In this document: piece by piece, positions 40,801 to 49,913 of the stretch
How the letters are laid out: each line of letters opens with the position of its first letter
Position numbering within the stretch: position 1 is the stretch's first letter
Assembly (NCBI RefSeq): GCF_003589925.1
Contig: NZ_CP032382.1
Coordinates: 2,790,001-2,854,000, forward strand
Direction: 5' to 3'
DNA length: 64,000 bases
From: Chryseolinea soli
GTDB lineage: Bacteria > Bacteroidota > Bacteroidia > Cytophagales > Cyclobacteriaceae
The notes under the pieces: model-generated
Databases searched by the model: none
What the model saw: the letters and a program-made list of their open reading frames with translations, nothing else
What the model was told of the DNA's origin: nothing
Position numbers and translations under genes: made by a program

Positions 40801-41512
40801 TCTCAACCTCATCGAAGGCACACGGGCCAAGATCTCGTTCCAAAACTATCAGGGCCTCAACAATGCCGACCTCGGTTTTAGCCAGGCATCGATCGACGTG
40901 CGTCACTATCAAAAGATCTACAAGGAGATCGTCTTCGCCGTGCGCGGATTTGCCGGCACCTTCTTTGGAAATTCGCCCAAGAAATATTTGCTGGGTGGCA
41001 TGGACAACTGGCTCTTCAACAAGACCCGCAAAAACGGCAAGACCAGCGATGGCCAACCCAATCCGTTGGGTTTCCCCGGCGAAAACCAGGATATCCTGTT
41101 TGTGGAATACGCCACTTCGCTGCGCGGCTTTGACTACGCTACGTTGTTTGGCAACAGCGTGATGATGGCCAATGCAGAATTCAGAGTGCCGCTGGTGAAA
41201 GCCTTGTCGAATGGCCCCATCTCTTCGAACCTGCTGCGCAACCTGCAATTCATTGCCTTCTACGACATCGGCACGAGCTGGTCGGGCAAGCCGCCGTTCA
41301 ACTCCACCAACAGTGTGAGCTATGAAGAGATCGCCGATGGCCCTTTCAAGGTGCAGATCAAAAATTATCTGAACCCCTGGCTCTATAGCTACGGTCTCGG
41401 TGTCCGCACGGTGTTGTTTGGTTATTACATCAAGGGCGATGTGGCATGGCCCGTAGAAAATTACCAGGTATCCAAACCGAGAGTGTTTGTCACCCTGGGC
41501 TTTGACTTCTAA
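37895..41512 (+). CDS. large secreted protein: degenerate gluzincin, TolB-like propeller, Pro-rich linker, outer-membrane barrel
   Basis: 1205-residue exported protein (signal peptide to about residue 23, KAQQ). Residues 30-270 look like a gluzincin peptidase domain, but the zinc motif is HEMMFGG (His149, Glu150) with no second His; the following LPDWFVNGASLYVA matches the region that normally holds the third ligand. Residues 285-580 contain TolB/PD40-type propeller repeats (VKISPDGRNIAYAENDRGRY and similar). Residues 620-800 are a Pro/Thr/Ala linker with three copies of a motif close to VNTDNYxFxDE (starting at residues 663, 723 and 767). The last 370 residues are beta-rich, with strands and a terminal aromatic (VTLGFDF) like an outer-membrane barrel. 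Role unknown; a homologue of TolB-like proteins common in Cytophagales. Confidence 0.82.
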   Translation: MNLRSGLLLTLTLIVLSSPQVKAQQSREVFGKNRIQYRQFDWVYLSGENFDVYYYDARKGVATEALEYLEGEFDRITDLIGYPPYFKTKVFLYNSLSDLRQSNVGLNHNVFNVGGETEFIKPYVEVAHMGTAQEFKDELLFQISDIMIHEMMFGGNLKDMFQSSILMNLPDWFVNGASLYVARGWSMDMDDYIRQLMKTRRAKRATKLSGNEAGLVGQSIWNFIAEKYGKSSVANILNYTRVTRNEEKSILITLGISFKQLLAEWQKFYSDMETTVSKSYIDPEASTSFTQQHNKTTEFTTVKISPDGRNIAYAENDRGRYIVKVRSLETGREKTIISGGSKVIKQRVDYSLPLIAWSDATTLGVIGVKSGQYVFWLYDFNTRTKLPRQLERFSNIRSFSFSGNGRLIILSADFEGKSDLFLLSSKRDRVRRLTNDLYDDLDPTFIPNTNRIVFSSNRTTDTLRANAKPQFEKLTNNYNLFVYDLDSTKFLLTRLTNTLSKDHSPQAMDENNFYYLSDQRGIINLFKYNRPTGIYSQITNFNASIKDIDLNFANQTMAMVMTEDNKENIYVDRSFNLNRQVFTPATRRKDLQQARVIRERRKQEENKNMSIKDLLNSRLRQAQPQKDTATNVQPPARRDSTIVQSGPPPAIDSTRLGKPVNRADAVNSDNYAFEDEVKKPAPAPVTTTPPAVRTETTTPARTETTPAERAENRQPPAQQPKPGEVNTDNYVFGDEEKKPAPAQSTPQVPATDTTKVARTQQTPKKPGEVNTDNYTFEDEAVKNQPSESFLTRYMKAREKSRITGPFPYESKFSSNSLVTSMLVDPMRGLGISIETQMNDMLENYRFFGGLMTSVDLKNGDFFAEFQYLKSLIDFGVRVDRKGIRWSAEPAEDGLQGELYHYSLNRIELSASLPISDRIRFTLKPFGALARSVDLGEADYPTAPPSVAPVNNYYAGLKAELVYDNSVSTGLNLIEGTRAKISFQNYQGLNNADLGFSQASIDVRHYQKIYKEIVFAVRGFAGTFFGNSPKKYLLGGMDNWLFNKTRKNGKTSDGQPNPLGFPGENQDILFVEYATSLRGFDYATLFGNSVMMANAEFRVPLVKALSNGPISSNLLRNLQFIAFYDIGTSWSGKPPFNSTNSVSYEEIADGPFKVQIKNYLNPWLYSYGLGVRTVLFGYYIKGDVAWPVENYQVSKPRVFVTLGFDF

Positions 41513-41541
41513 ATGGTCATCAATTTTGTCATTCGCAAGGG

Positions 41542-41581
41542 CATAAACATACATCGCTGTGGATGGCGACGTATGTTTATG
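41542..41581 (+). other. long hairpin upstream of yicC
   Basis: CATAAACATAC (41542-41552) pairs with GTATGTTTATG (41571-41581), and inside it TCGC (41554-41557) pairs with GCGA (41566-41569) after a single A/C mismatch. The 15-bp stem lies 30 bases after the preceding stop and 44 bases before the yicC ATG. No T-run follows, so it may be a processing site or a regulatory element rather than a terminator. Confidence 0.5.
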
Positions 41582-41624
41582 TACTTTGCGCAGTCTTGAC
41601 ATCCACGAAATAGAATTTTATTGC

Positions 41625-42503
41625 ATGATTAAATCCATGACAGGCTTCGGCCAATGCACCGCCGACGACGGCTTGGTTCAGATTGCCGCCGAGGTGAAAA
41701 GCCTTAACTCCAAATTTCTTGACCTCAGCTTAAGGCTACCCAGACTTTTTTCCGACAAAGAGATCGAAGTGCGCAACCTGATCAGCGAAAGGCTGGAACG
41801 CGGCAAGGTCTCCATCAACGTGGAATATCAACGCTATGGTGAAGTAGAAACCAAGCAGTCCTACAACGAAGCGCTGTTCACCGCCTACTATGCCGAATTG
41901 AAGAAGCTGGCCGATCGCGTTGTGGCCCCTTACGAAGGCCTGTTCGAACTCGCCCTCGCCTCGCCCGATGTGGTGCAAAACAAAGCAAAAGACAGCGCCG
42001 ATGAAGAAGAATGGAAGAAGGTGAGGGATTGCATCATCACCTCCATTGAGCGTTGTGAAGATTTTCGCAAGGCCGAAGGCAAAGTGTTGGAGAAGGTGCT
42101 CACCGATTGTTGTCTGGAGATCAGCAAGCAACTGAAGGCTGTGAACGAACTCGACCCCAAACGGGTGGAGCGCATTCGCGAGCGGCTAAAAGGAAACGTG
42201 GTATCCTTTTTTGGCGAAGAAGGCTACGACACCAACCGGCTGGAACAGGAGATCATCTTCTACATCGAAAAGCTTGACATCAACGAAGAGAAGGTCCGCC
42301 TGCAAGCCCATCTCGACTACTTTATCCAGGTGGCCCGGGAAGCCCAGAGCAACGGCAAGAAGCTGGGCTTTATCTCCCAGGAGATCGGCCGCGAAATCAA
42401 CACCATCGGCTCCAAAGCCAGCGACGCCGCCATTCAAAAACACGTGGTGGTGATGAAAGAAGAACTCGAAAAAATAAAGGAACAGCTCAACAACGTAGTA
42501 TAA
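41625..42503 (+). CDS. yicC: YicC family endoribonuclease
   Basis: 292-residue YicC-type protein. The N-terminus MIKSMTGFGQCTADDG and the following VKSLNSKFLDLSLRLP are the family signature. The C-terminal DUF1732 block is EIGREINTIGSKASDAAIQ. YicC-type proteins are reported to be endoribonucleases that affect RNA stability; the role here is inferred from the family. Start at the ATG at 41625, although the frame is open 22 codons further. In many Bacteroidota gmk follows yicC; here an opposite-strand arginase-fold gene follows. Confidence 0.92.
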   Translation: MIKSMTGFGQCTADDGLVQIAAEVKSLNSKFLDLSLRLPRLFSDKEIEVRNLISERLERGKVSINVEYQRYGEVETKQSYNEALFTAYYAELKKLADRVVAPYEGLFELALASPDVVQNKAKDSADEEEWKKVRDCIITSIERCEDFRKAEGKVLEKVLTDCCLEISKQLKAVNELDPKRVERIRERLKGNVVSFFGEEGYDTNRLEQEIIFYIEKLDINEEKVRLQAHLDYFIQVAREAQSNGKKLGFISQEIGREINTIGSKASDAAIQKHVVVMKEELEKIKEQLNNVV

Positions 42504-42517
42504 CGGTTGAAAGTAGA

Positions 42518-43678
42518 TCAGATCAGCTTTGCCAGCATGCTGATGTAACGGTCGGGCACTTCGCCTTTCACCGCCGTTTGATAGTCGTTGTAGCTGCACG
42601 GCACAATGCTGTTGCGCGCATAACGCTCGCGGCCATTGGGGTAAGGCACTTCGAGCCACCACTTTTCACTCACCTTGCTTTTGTAGAACGTGAGCACTTC
42701 CGGTTCGGAGGGCATGGACACGGAATATTTCATGAAGTCGTTGCTCCTGAAATTTTGCTCGTTCTTGCGATGATAGTAGCCTTCCACAAAATACCAGATC
42801 ATGGTAGCCACCACGGCGGCCGTCTTCTGGTGGGCGTCGTCGAATGCAGGGTTGTATTCATAGAAGCCGATCGAGCTTAGCTTTTCATTCAAGCCGGCAT
42901 ACCAACAGATCTGACACGCCTCTTCGCCCGTCAGCCCGAACGGCTGCGCCTGGGCATTGCCCGGGGCATCTGACGAGCGTATAGCGGTGACGTCAAACGA
43001 CACGATATCGGCATTGCGGATGGTGGGCTCCATCTCCTGCATGTTTGTGCGCATTTGCCCGATGCGAAATGCTTCGAAATAAAGTTTCTCCAACACCGAT
43101 ACCGACAACGGATCGATCAGGTAGCTTTGATAGGCCAGGTGCGTATAGCTGAACAGGAAGTTGGGTTCGTGCAACAGGATCTTGTGAATGTGCTGACGGC
43201 TTGCGCCCGCTTCCTTTTTTTCTTCCAGGTCGAGAAACGCATCCACGTTCAGCAGGCTCACCAGTTTGTCCATGGTCTCGTAGGCAGCATATTGACCATA
43301 GTCCAGGTCGTGTGAACCTCCAATGACAATCGGGAGCACGTTTTCTTCCAGCAGCATCCGACACACTTCGCTGATGCGGGTATAGGTCTCGTCGAGGTCG
43401 TGACCCACGTTAAGGTTTCCCAGGTCGATAATGCGGTAAGTTCCCGTGCCCCGCTTCAGGTGATAGAGTTTTTTACGGATCACATCGGCACCTGTGGCCG
43501 AGCCAGCATTTTGCAACGAGCCGCGTCCTTCCTTCACTCCAAACAGGGCAATGTGAGCACCCCTGTAGTCGGGCATCTTCTCGCCGAACACGTGAATGTT
43601 TCTATAAAAACTGGAGGGGGAGGTGATGTCTTCGTAGAGCGATTCGTCTACGGGCGAAAATAAGATGGTCAGATCCAT
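42518..43678 (-). CDS. arginase-fold protein with altered metal site
   Basis: 386-residue protein of the ureohydrolase (arginase/agmatinase/formimidoylglutamase) superfamily. Of the six metal ligands, four are recognisable: His123 (GGSHD), Asp146 and Asp150 (NVDAFLD), and Asp229 (SFDVTAI). The His between the two Asp is Phe148, and the second Asp of the S-F-D-x-D motif is Thr231. With two of six ligands lost, a normal dinuclear manganese site is unlikely. The Ser-Ser-Asp-Ala-Pro-Gly segment after it is kept. Homologues of this form seem common in Bacteroidota. Start at the ATG at 43678; the frame stays open 27 codons further. Function unclear. Confidence 0.85.
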   Translation of the reverse strand: MDLTILFSPVDESLYEDITSPSSFYRNIHVFGEKMPDYRGAHIALFGVKEGRGSLQNAGSATGADVIRKKLYHLKRGTGTYRIIDLGNLNVGHDLDETYTRISEVCRMLLEENVLPIVIGGSHDLDYGQYAAYETMDKLVSLLNVDAFLDLEEKKEAGASRQHIHKILLHEPNFLFSYTHLAYQSYLIDPLSVSVLEKLYFEAFRIGQMRTNMQEMEPTIRNADIVSFDVTAIRSSDAPGNAQAQPFGLTGEEACQICWYAGLNEKLSSIGFYEYNPAFDDAHQKTAAVVATMIWYFVEGYYHRKNEQNFRSNDFMKYSVSMPSEPEVLTFYKSKVSEKWWLEVPYPNGRERYARNSIVPCSYNDYQTAVKGEVPDRYISMLAKLI

Positions 43679-43799
43679 AAAAGAGGCTAAAAAATTTTCT
43701 GAGTGAAAGATAGAATTTTCACTGCATACTTTTCGAAAGGCCTTCTCTGACGACAACAATGATCCTTTTATTGAGCTTACCCTTACAGTTAGACCCCCA

Positions 43800-43864
43800 A
43801 AAAAAGCCGCTCGGCTTCAAAAATGGAATCTCGCTCCCGAACGGATGGCTAATACGGCTTTTTT
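43800..43864 (+). promoter_or_regulatory. competing hairpins upstream of histidine kinase
   Basis: AAAAAAGCCG (43800-43809) can pair with CGGCTTTTTT (43855-43864), giving a 10-bp stem that ends in a T-run. The same GCCG can instead form a small local hairpin AAGCC/GGCTT (43804-43817). Such mutually exclusive pairings are typical of leader terminators. It lies 30 bases before the kinase start. No ligand-binding RNA motif was recognised. Confidence 0.4.
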
Positions 43865-43893
43865 GTTATTATATTTGATTGATAATGAGTTAA

Positions 43894-45615
43894 TTGATTT
43901 TGAACGTTAAACTGCCACTTAAATACAAGCTTGACCTCAAGATCATTGGGGTGGCCCTCTTGTATTATCTTTTTGCCAGAGTGGGCTATTTTTTTGCGTT
44001 CGAGGGCTCTACGGCCTTGCCCACATGGCCGCCTTCGGGTATTGGATTTGCCTTGATCATCCTTTTGGGCCGGTCTTCCTGGCCCGGCATCACCATTGGA
44101 TCGCTGGTGGCCAACGTGATGGCCTACTGGAACAACCCCCACCTTCCCGCACAGGAAATCATCACCATCAGCAGCCTTATTGCCGTGGGCAATACGCTGG
44201 AGGCTGTGACCGGTAATTACCTGGTGAAGAAATGGATCAGGGATGACTTCCCCTTCCGGAGTGCGAAGAATGCCTTCCGGTTTTTGTTTGTCACCATGAT
44301 GATGTGCTGGATTGGCGCCGGCGTTAGCACAGGAGCGTTGTACCTCAACCATGTGGTGTCGCCTGACCTACTGTTGCGCACAGGAATTTCATCTTGGGTA
44401 GGCAACGTAGTGGGTATCCTGTTGTTTACACCGTTCATTCTGGCTTGTTCAAAGAAGATCCACGTCCGCCTCACGACAGAGAAAGCCATCGAGGTCGGCA
44501 TTTTTATTTTATTGCTGGGTGGTATCGTCGCCCTGCTGGAGGTCGATTACCTGGTCTCCACCGTGGAGCGCGCGCTGCCGTTCCTGGTGTTGCCTTTCCT
44601 TTTGTGGCTGGCCTTCCGCTTCGAACTGATCGTGGCCATCGCCGGTGTGTTGATCACGGCGCTGTTGTCCATTTACATGACCATCGGCGGCGTTGGCCCT
44701 TTTGTGCTTTCAGACTCTTACAATTCCATGCTGCTCTTGCAGATCTTTATCGGGGTCATCAGCATTAGCACGATCATTCTTTCCGCTACCGTACGGGAGC
44801 GCCATCATGCACAAAACAAGCTGTTGGAATTTAACGAGAACCTGGAAGCCATGGTGCAGGAACGCACCCGTGCCCTCAACGAAGAAATCGTTACGCGCAA
44901 GAACGCCGAAGAAAAAATACAACGCACCAACACCGAGCTGAGCAAACGCAACACCGAACTCGACAATTTTGTCTACAGCGTTTCGCACGATCTTCGCGCA
45001 CCCATCGCGTCTGTGCTGGGGTTGATCAACCTGGCCAAGAAAGACACGGACGGTGTCATGAAAGACATGTACCTGGATATGATCCACAAAAGCGCCATGC
45101 AGCAGGATCATTTCATCAAGGAAATTTTGGATCAGTCGCGGAATTCGCGTTTGGAAGTGAAGCGGGAAGAAATACACTTTGAGCCGCTCATCGACGAAAC
45201 ATTCAATCAATTGAAGTTTGCCACCAGCACGGGACAATCCGTTCAAAAAGTTATCCGGATCAACCAGGAGGCGCCGTTCTTTTCGGATCGCTGGCGTTTG
45301 AAAGTGATCCTCAACAATATCATCTCCAACGCCATCCGCTATCGCAATGGCAAAGATCCCGTCATCAAGGTGAATGTGGAGATCCGGGAGCACCTGGCCA
45401 CGCTGGCCATTGAAGACAACGGCAAGGGTATTGAAAAAGACCACCTGCCCAACATCTATAAAATGTTCTATCGCGCGACCGACGACGGCGCCGGCTCAGG
45501 TCTGGGCCTTTACATCGTGAAAGAAGCCATCGATAAGCTGAACGGCCACATCGACATCGAGTCGGAAGTGGGCCGGGGCACCACCGTGAAGCTGGCCATC
45601 CCCGAACTGGTCTGA
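43894..45615 (+). CDS. MASE1 sensor histidine kinase
   Basis: 573-residue inner-membrane sensor kinase. The N-terminal 300 residues hold about eight transmembrane helices of the MASE1 type (PTWPPSGIGFALIILLG near residue 48). A coiled coil follows (about residues 305-350), then a HisKA domain with phospho-acceptor His365 (YSVSHDLRAPIASVLG) and a HATPase domain with N box NAIRYRN, G1 IEDNGKGI and G2 GSGLGLYIVKEAI. No receiver domain is fused and no regulator gene is adjacent. There is no usable ATG start: the initiator appears to be TTG at 43894. An ATG two codons upstream and in frame (43885) is followed by a TAA. Confidence 0.88.
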   Translation: MILNVKLPLKYKLDLKIIGVALLYYLFARVGYFFAFEGSTALPTWPPSGIGFALIILLGRSSWPGITIGSLVANVMAYWNNPHLPAQEIITISSLIAVGNTLEAVTGNYLVKKWIRDDFPFRSAKNAFRFLFVTMMMCWIGAGVSTGALYLNHVVSPDLLLRTGISSWVGNVVGILLFTPFILACSKKIHVRLTTEKAIEVGIFILLLGGIVALLEVDYLVSTVERALPFLVLPFLLWLAFRFELIVAIAGVLITALLSIYMTIGGVGPFVLSDSYNSMLLLQIFIGVISISTIILSATVRERHHAQNKLLEFNENLEAMVQERTRALNEEIVTRKNAEEKIQRTNTELSKRNTELDNFVYSVSHDLRAPIASVLGLINLAKKDTDGVMKDMYLDMIHKSAMQQDHFIKEILDQSRNSRLEVKREEIHFEPLIDETFNQLKFATSTGQSVQKVIRINQEAPFFSDRWRLKVILNNIISNAIRYRNGKDPVIKVNVEIREHLATLAIEDNGKGIEKDHLPNIYKMFYRATDDGAGSGLGLYIVKEAIDKLNGHIDIESEVGRGTTVKLAIPELV

Positions 45616-45640
45616 TCCCCTTTTAAATCTTTGGACTCTC

Positions 45641-46900
45641 TTAGGATGCCAGGCTGAAAGATTTCGCCACTTCTTTTTGCGGCGTGAGCGTAGCATTGGG
45701 TGCGAGAATGACGCCTACACCATCCCAACCCGACCATTCCTGCAATTTCTCCAGGCTCACTTTGCCCACCATGTACTGTTTGCCATGCGAGGCATAGCCG
45801 GACTGGAATTGCTCGAAGTCGCTCATGGAGATCGCCGTTCCTTCATCAAAGCTCACAAAAGCCTCGACGGTGAGACGGTTCGTGAATTTGAGATCGTGTG
45901 GCTGGTGGAGCTTTTTGTATTCGTATTGATAGTCGTAGGTGAGCGCCGAGATATCGGACAATACCGCAGAACCTGTGGGGTAGCTTCCTGCCCCCTTACC
46001 GACGAAGAGTTGTTGCTCAGCAAAAGCGCTTTGCACTTGCACGGCGTTGTATTCGTTGCGAACGGCGTATAAGGGATGCGTGGACTCGATGAACTGGGGT
46101 GCAACGAAACCAAATACCTTATTCTCCACTTTAAAGGCACGGGCGATCAGTTTGATGCCGTAGCCGTTGTCGCGGGCAAATTTCAAATCAAGATCAGAGA
46201 TGCGATCGATCCCGATGTTGATGACCTCCTCCGGTTTCACAAACACACCGAACGTGTGCGCAATGGCCACCACCAGCTTGAACTTGGGGTCGAAACCTTT
46301 CACGTCGAGACTGGGATCGGATTCGGCAAAGCCAAGCTCTTGTGCTTTCTGCAACGCGTCGCCATAGCTTTTGCGTTCTTCAAAAACTTTGGTGAGGATG
46401 TAGTTGGTCGAGCCGTTGAAGATACCTTCGATGCCCGTGAGCAAATCGTTGTCGTAATATTCTTCGAGGTTCCGGATGATGGGGATGGCGCCGCAAACGG
46501 CTCCTTCATACAACACCGGCTTGCCATATTGCTGCTGAAGCTGGTAGATCTCTTCCAGATGTTCGGCCAGCATTTTCTTGTTGGCGGTCACAACGGCTTT
46601 GCCGTTTTGCAACGCGGTTTTCACAATGTCAAAAGCAGCCTTGGCATCGTCGATCAACTCTACCACCACGTCGATGTCCGGATCGTTGAGGATGTCTTCT
46701 TTGCTAAAGGTGAACAGGTCTTCCGACAGCGGTCGTGTTTTATTTTTATGTTTTACGCAAATGCGTTTGATCTCTGCTTTAATGCCGGGCGTTTCGTCCA
46801 ATACGTGATACAATCCCTGGCCCACGCAGCCAAAACCGAAGAGGCCCAGCTTGAGGTGACGATGTTTGGTGTGTGAGGTGTTGTTCTTTTCTGCTGACAT
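45641..46900 (-). CDS. hom: homoserine dehydrogenase
   Basis: 419-residue enzyme that reduces aspartate semialdehyde to homoserine, the branch point to methionine and threonine. The NAD(P) motif GLFGFGCVGQGLYHVLDE is near residue 19, the catalytic region GIEGIFNGSTNYILTKV near residue 155, and SDPSLDVKGFDPKFKL near residue 195. The C-terminal 70 residues (TVEAFVSFDE onwards) may be an ACT-like domain, but I cannot be sure. Last gene of the leftward met operon, 21 bases after metX. Its presence provides the substrate for MetX, so the operon makes homocysteine from aspartate semialdehyde. Confidence 0.94.
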   Translation of the reverse strand: MSAEKNNTSHTKHRHLKLGLFGFGCVGQGLYHVLDETPGIKAEIKRICVKHKNKTRPLSEDLFTFSKEDILNDPDIDVVVELIDDAKAAFDIVKTALQNGKAVVTANKKMLAEHLEEIYQLQQQYGKPVLYEGAVCGAIPIIRNLEEYYDNDLLTGIEGIFNGSTNYILTKVFEERKSYGDALQKAQELGFAESDPSLDVKGFDPKFKLVVAIAHTFGVFVKPEEVINIGIDRISDLDLKFARDNGYGIKLIARAFKVENKVFGFVAPQFIESTHPLYAVRNEYNAVQVQSAFAEQQLFVGKGAGSYPTGSAVLSDISALTYDYQYEYKKLHQPHDLKFTNRLTVEAFVSFDEGTAISMSDFEQFQSGYASHGKQYMVGKVSLEKLQEWSGWDGVGVILAPNATLTPQKEVAKSFSLAS

Positions 46901-46921
46901 ATCGTTCGTTTAATTTTATGC

Positions 46922-47974
46922 TTATCGGACCTTTACTTCCACCGGGACGAGGTCTTCGAGGAAGAATTTTTTTATGTGACTGCTCAATTGTTCAAACTCG
47001 ACCAAAAAACCGTCGTGGCCGTAAAGGGAAGTCATCACTTCCAGTCGGGCATTGGGAATGTTCTCGGTAAGGAATTTTTGTTCGCTTAGCGGAAACAAAA
47101 TATCGGAATCGATGCCCACGACGAGTGTTCTTGCTTTGATGGACTTCAATGCGGCTACAAGGCCCCCGCGGTTGCGCCCCACGTTCTGACTGTCCATCAT
47201 CCGGGAGAGGCTGTAATAGGTGAACGCGTTGAAACGGTTGGCCAGCTTTTGGCCCTGATAGCGCTGGTAAGTGGCCGCTCTGAAATCGTCTATCTTCTCG
47301 TCGCTTTTCTCGGCTTGTGTCTGGCCATAGGTATCATAATAGCGATACGAGATCATGCCGATCGCGCGGGCGGCTTTCAAGCCTTCGGTGCCGGCGCGAT
47401 GATCGTTCTCTTTCCAGGTAGCATCGGCTTCGATGGCCATGCGCTGTGCTTCATTGAAGGCGATGCCCCAGGGTGAGTGCACGGCATTTGTGGCGATGGG
47501 AATGATGTGTTGAAAAACATCGGGTTGCTGCACAGCCCACTCCAACACCTGCTGTCCGCCCAACGATCCCCCGATGAGTGTGTGCACTTGCTCGATGCCG
47601 AGGGACTGGCGAAGCAAATCAAAGGCCTGCACCACATCGCGGTTGGTCAGCGTAGGAAAGGTGTGATAATAGGGCTTGCCCGTTTCAGGGTTCAGCGACA
47701 GGTGGCCGGTGGAGCCGTAGCATCCGCCCAGCACGTTGGCACAAATAATAAAATATTGGCGTGGATCGAAGAATCTCCCTTCATTGAAAAGTCCGCTCCA
47801 CCAGTCGGTGAAGTCGGCGCTGCCCGTCAAGGCATGGCAAACCCAGACCACATTGCTGCGGTCGGCATTGAGCTTGCCGAGCGTGGAGTATTTGAGCTGG
47901 AAGCCCGGCAATGTGCTGCCCGATTCCAGTTCAAATTTTTTCTGATAATGAAAGGTTTGATCGTTCTTTTCCAT
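46922..47974 (-). CDS. metX: homoserine O-acetyltransferase
   Basis: 350-residue alpha/beta-hydrolase enzyme that acetylates homoserine. The nucleophile Ser137 is in HTLIGGSLGG; the catalytic Asp is in VVGIDSDILFP and the His in SLYGHDGF. NVVWVCHALTGSAD near residue 41 is the oxyanion region. Acetyl (MetX) rather than succinyl specificity fits the downstream O-acetylhomoserine sulfhydrylase. It lies 75 bases after metY and before hom in the same operon. Confidence 0.94.
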   Translation of the reverse strand: MEKNDQTFHYQKKFELESGSTLPGFQLKYSTLGKLNADRSNVVWVCHALTGSADFTDWWSGLFNEGRFFDPRQYFIICANVLGGCYGSTGHLSLNPETGKPYYHTFPTLTNRDVVQAFDLLRQSLGIEQVHTLIGGSLGGQQVLEWAVQQPDVFQHIIPIATNAVHSPWGIAFNEAQRMAIEADATWKENDHRAGTEGLKAARAIGMISYRYYDTYGQTQAEKSDEKIDDFRAATYQRYQGQKLANRFNAFTYYSLSRMMDSQNVGRNRGGLVAALKSIKARTLVVGIDSDILFPLSEQKFLTENIPNARLEVMTSLYGHDGFLVEFEQLSSHIKKFFLEDLVPVEVKVR

Positions 47975-48049
47975 AAACTCTTGTCAACCCTGCCCGCTCA
48001 CCCGGATGGCAACCGGTGTGAGCGGGAGAGACTTTTTATACTACTTTAA

Positions 48050-49503
<1,454 letters not shown>

Positions 49504-49644
49504 TCAGCAACAGCACGCACAACAACAGCACATGCAAATGTCGCCGTTAATGAAGCTGTCAATAGAATGATTGAGGTTTTCGAAGTAAGCACGCAAGCGT
49601 TGTACGCTTGATCCCGAGATGATGGTGTGAATGATTTTCTTCAT
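49504..49644 (-). CDS. polycysteine leader peptide upstream of metY
   Basis: 46-codon ORF from ATG at 49644 to TGA at 49504-49506, with a second TGA directly after. It starts MKKIIHTIISGSSVQRLRAY, continues FENLNHSIDSFINGDI, and ends CMCCCCACCC: eight cysteines in the last ten codons, just before the stop. This is the layout of an attenuation leader peptide, where ribosomes stall when charged tRNA-Cys is low. It begins 11 bases after the 3' strand of the SAM-I riboswitch P1 stem, and lies 131 bases upstream of metY. The A-rich context before the ATG (GGTTAAAAA) is good for Bacteroidota initiation. Alternatives are a metal-binding peptide or chance; the position favours a leader. Confidence 0.75.
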   Translation of the reverse strand: MKKIIHTIISGSSVQRLRAYFENLNHSIDSFINGDICMCCCCACCC

Positions 49645-49654
49645 TTTTTAACCG

Positions 49655-49753
49655 TTTATATTTTCCGCCTTGGCGGATCAGGATTTAGCACCTTTCTTTT
49701 TTAGGAGGTTGCTAGCGTTTCTTAGAGCCTGTCTCTCCACGCTTCTTTATAAA
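49655..49753 (-). ncRNA. SAM-I (S-box) riboswitch
   Basis: Leftward-transcribed aptamer upstream of metY. P1 is a perfect 6-bp stem, TTTATA (49753-49748) with TATAAA (49660-49655). Core elements in order: GTGGAGAGACAGGC, then GCAACC, then GGTGCTAAATCCTG, then a P4 hairpin CCGCC-AA-GGCGG. These match the S-box consensus and bind S-adenosylmethionine. There is no room for a separate terminator before the leader ORF, whose ATG is 11 bases after P1, so SAM binding probably acts on translation of the leader. Genes of the met operon are the usual targets. Confidence 0.92.
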
Positions 49754-49791
49754 GCGATTAAGCTGAATGCGCTTATTCGACTTTGATACCA

Positions 49792-49823
49792 CAAACGTAG
49801 AGCCTGAAAGCTAGGTTTCCAAA
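49792..49823 (-). promoter_or_regulatory. promoter of the met operon
   Basis: On the minus strand: TTTG at 49823-49820, a 20-base spacer, and TACGTTTG at 49799-49792, an exact match to the Bacteroidota pattern TTTG-N19..21-TAnnTTTG. The expected start near 49785 lies about 32 bases before the riboswitch P1 stem. Confidence 0.8.
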
Positions 49824-49913
49824 CCGCACGATAACTTTTTTTGATGTGGCGATACTGACAAATGTTAGGCCGGTCCCTGAAAATACGGCGTTCTGGGTGA
49901 GTTAAAACGTTTG

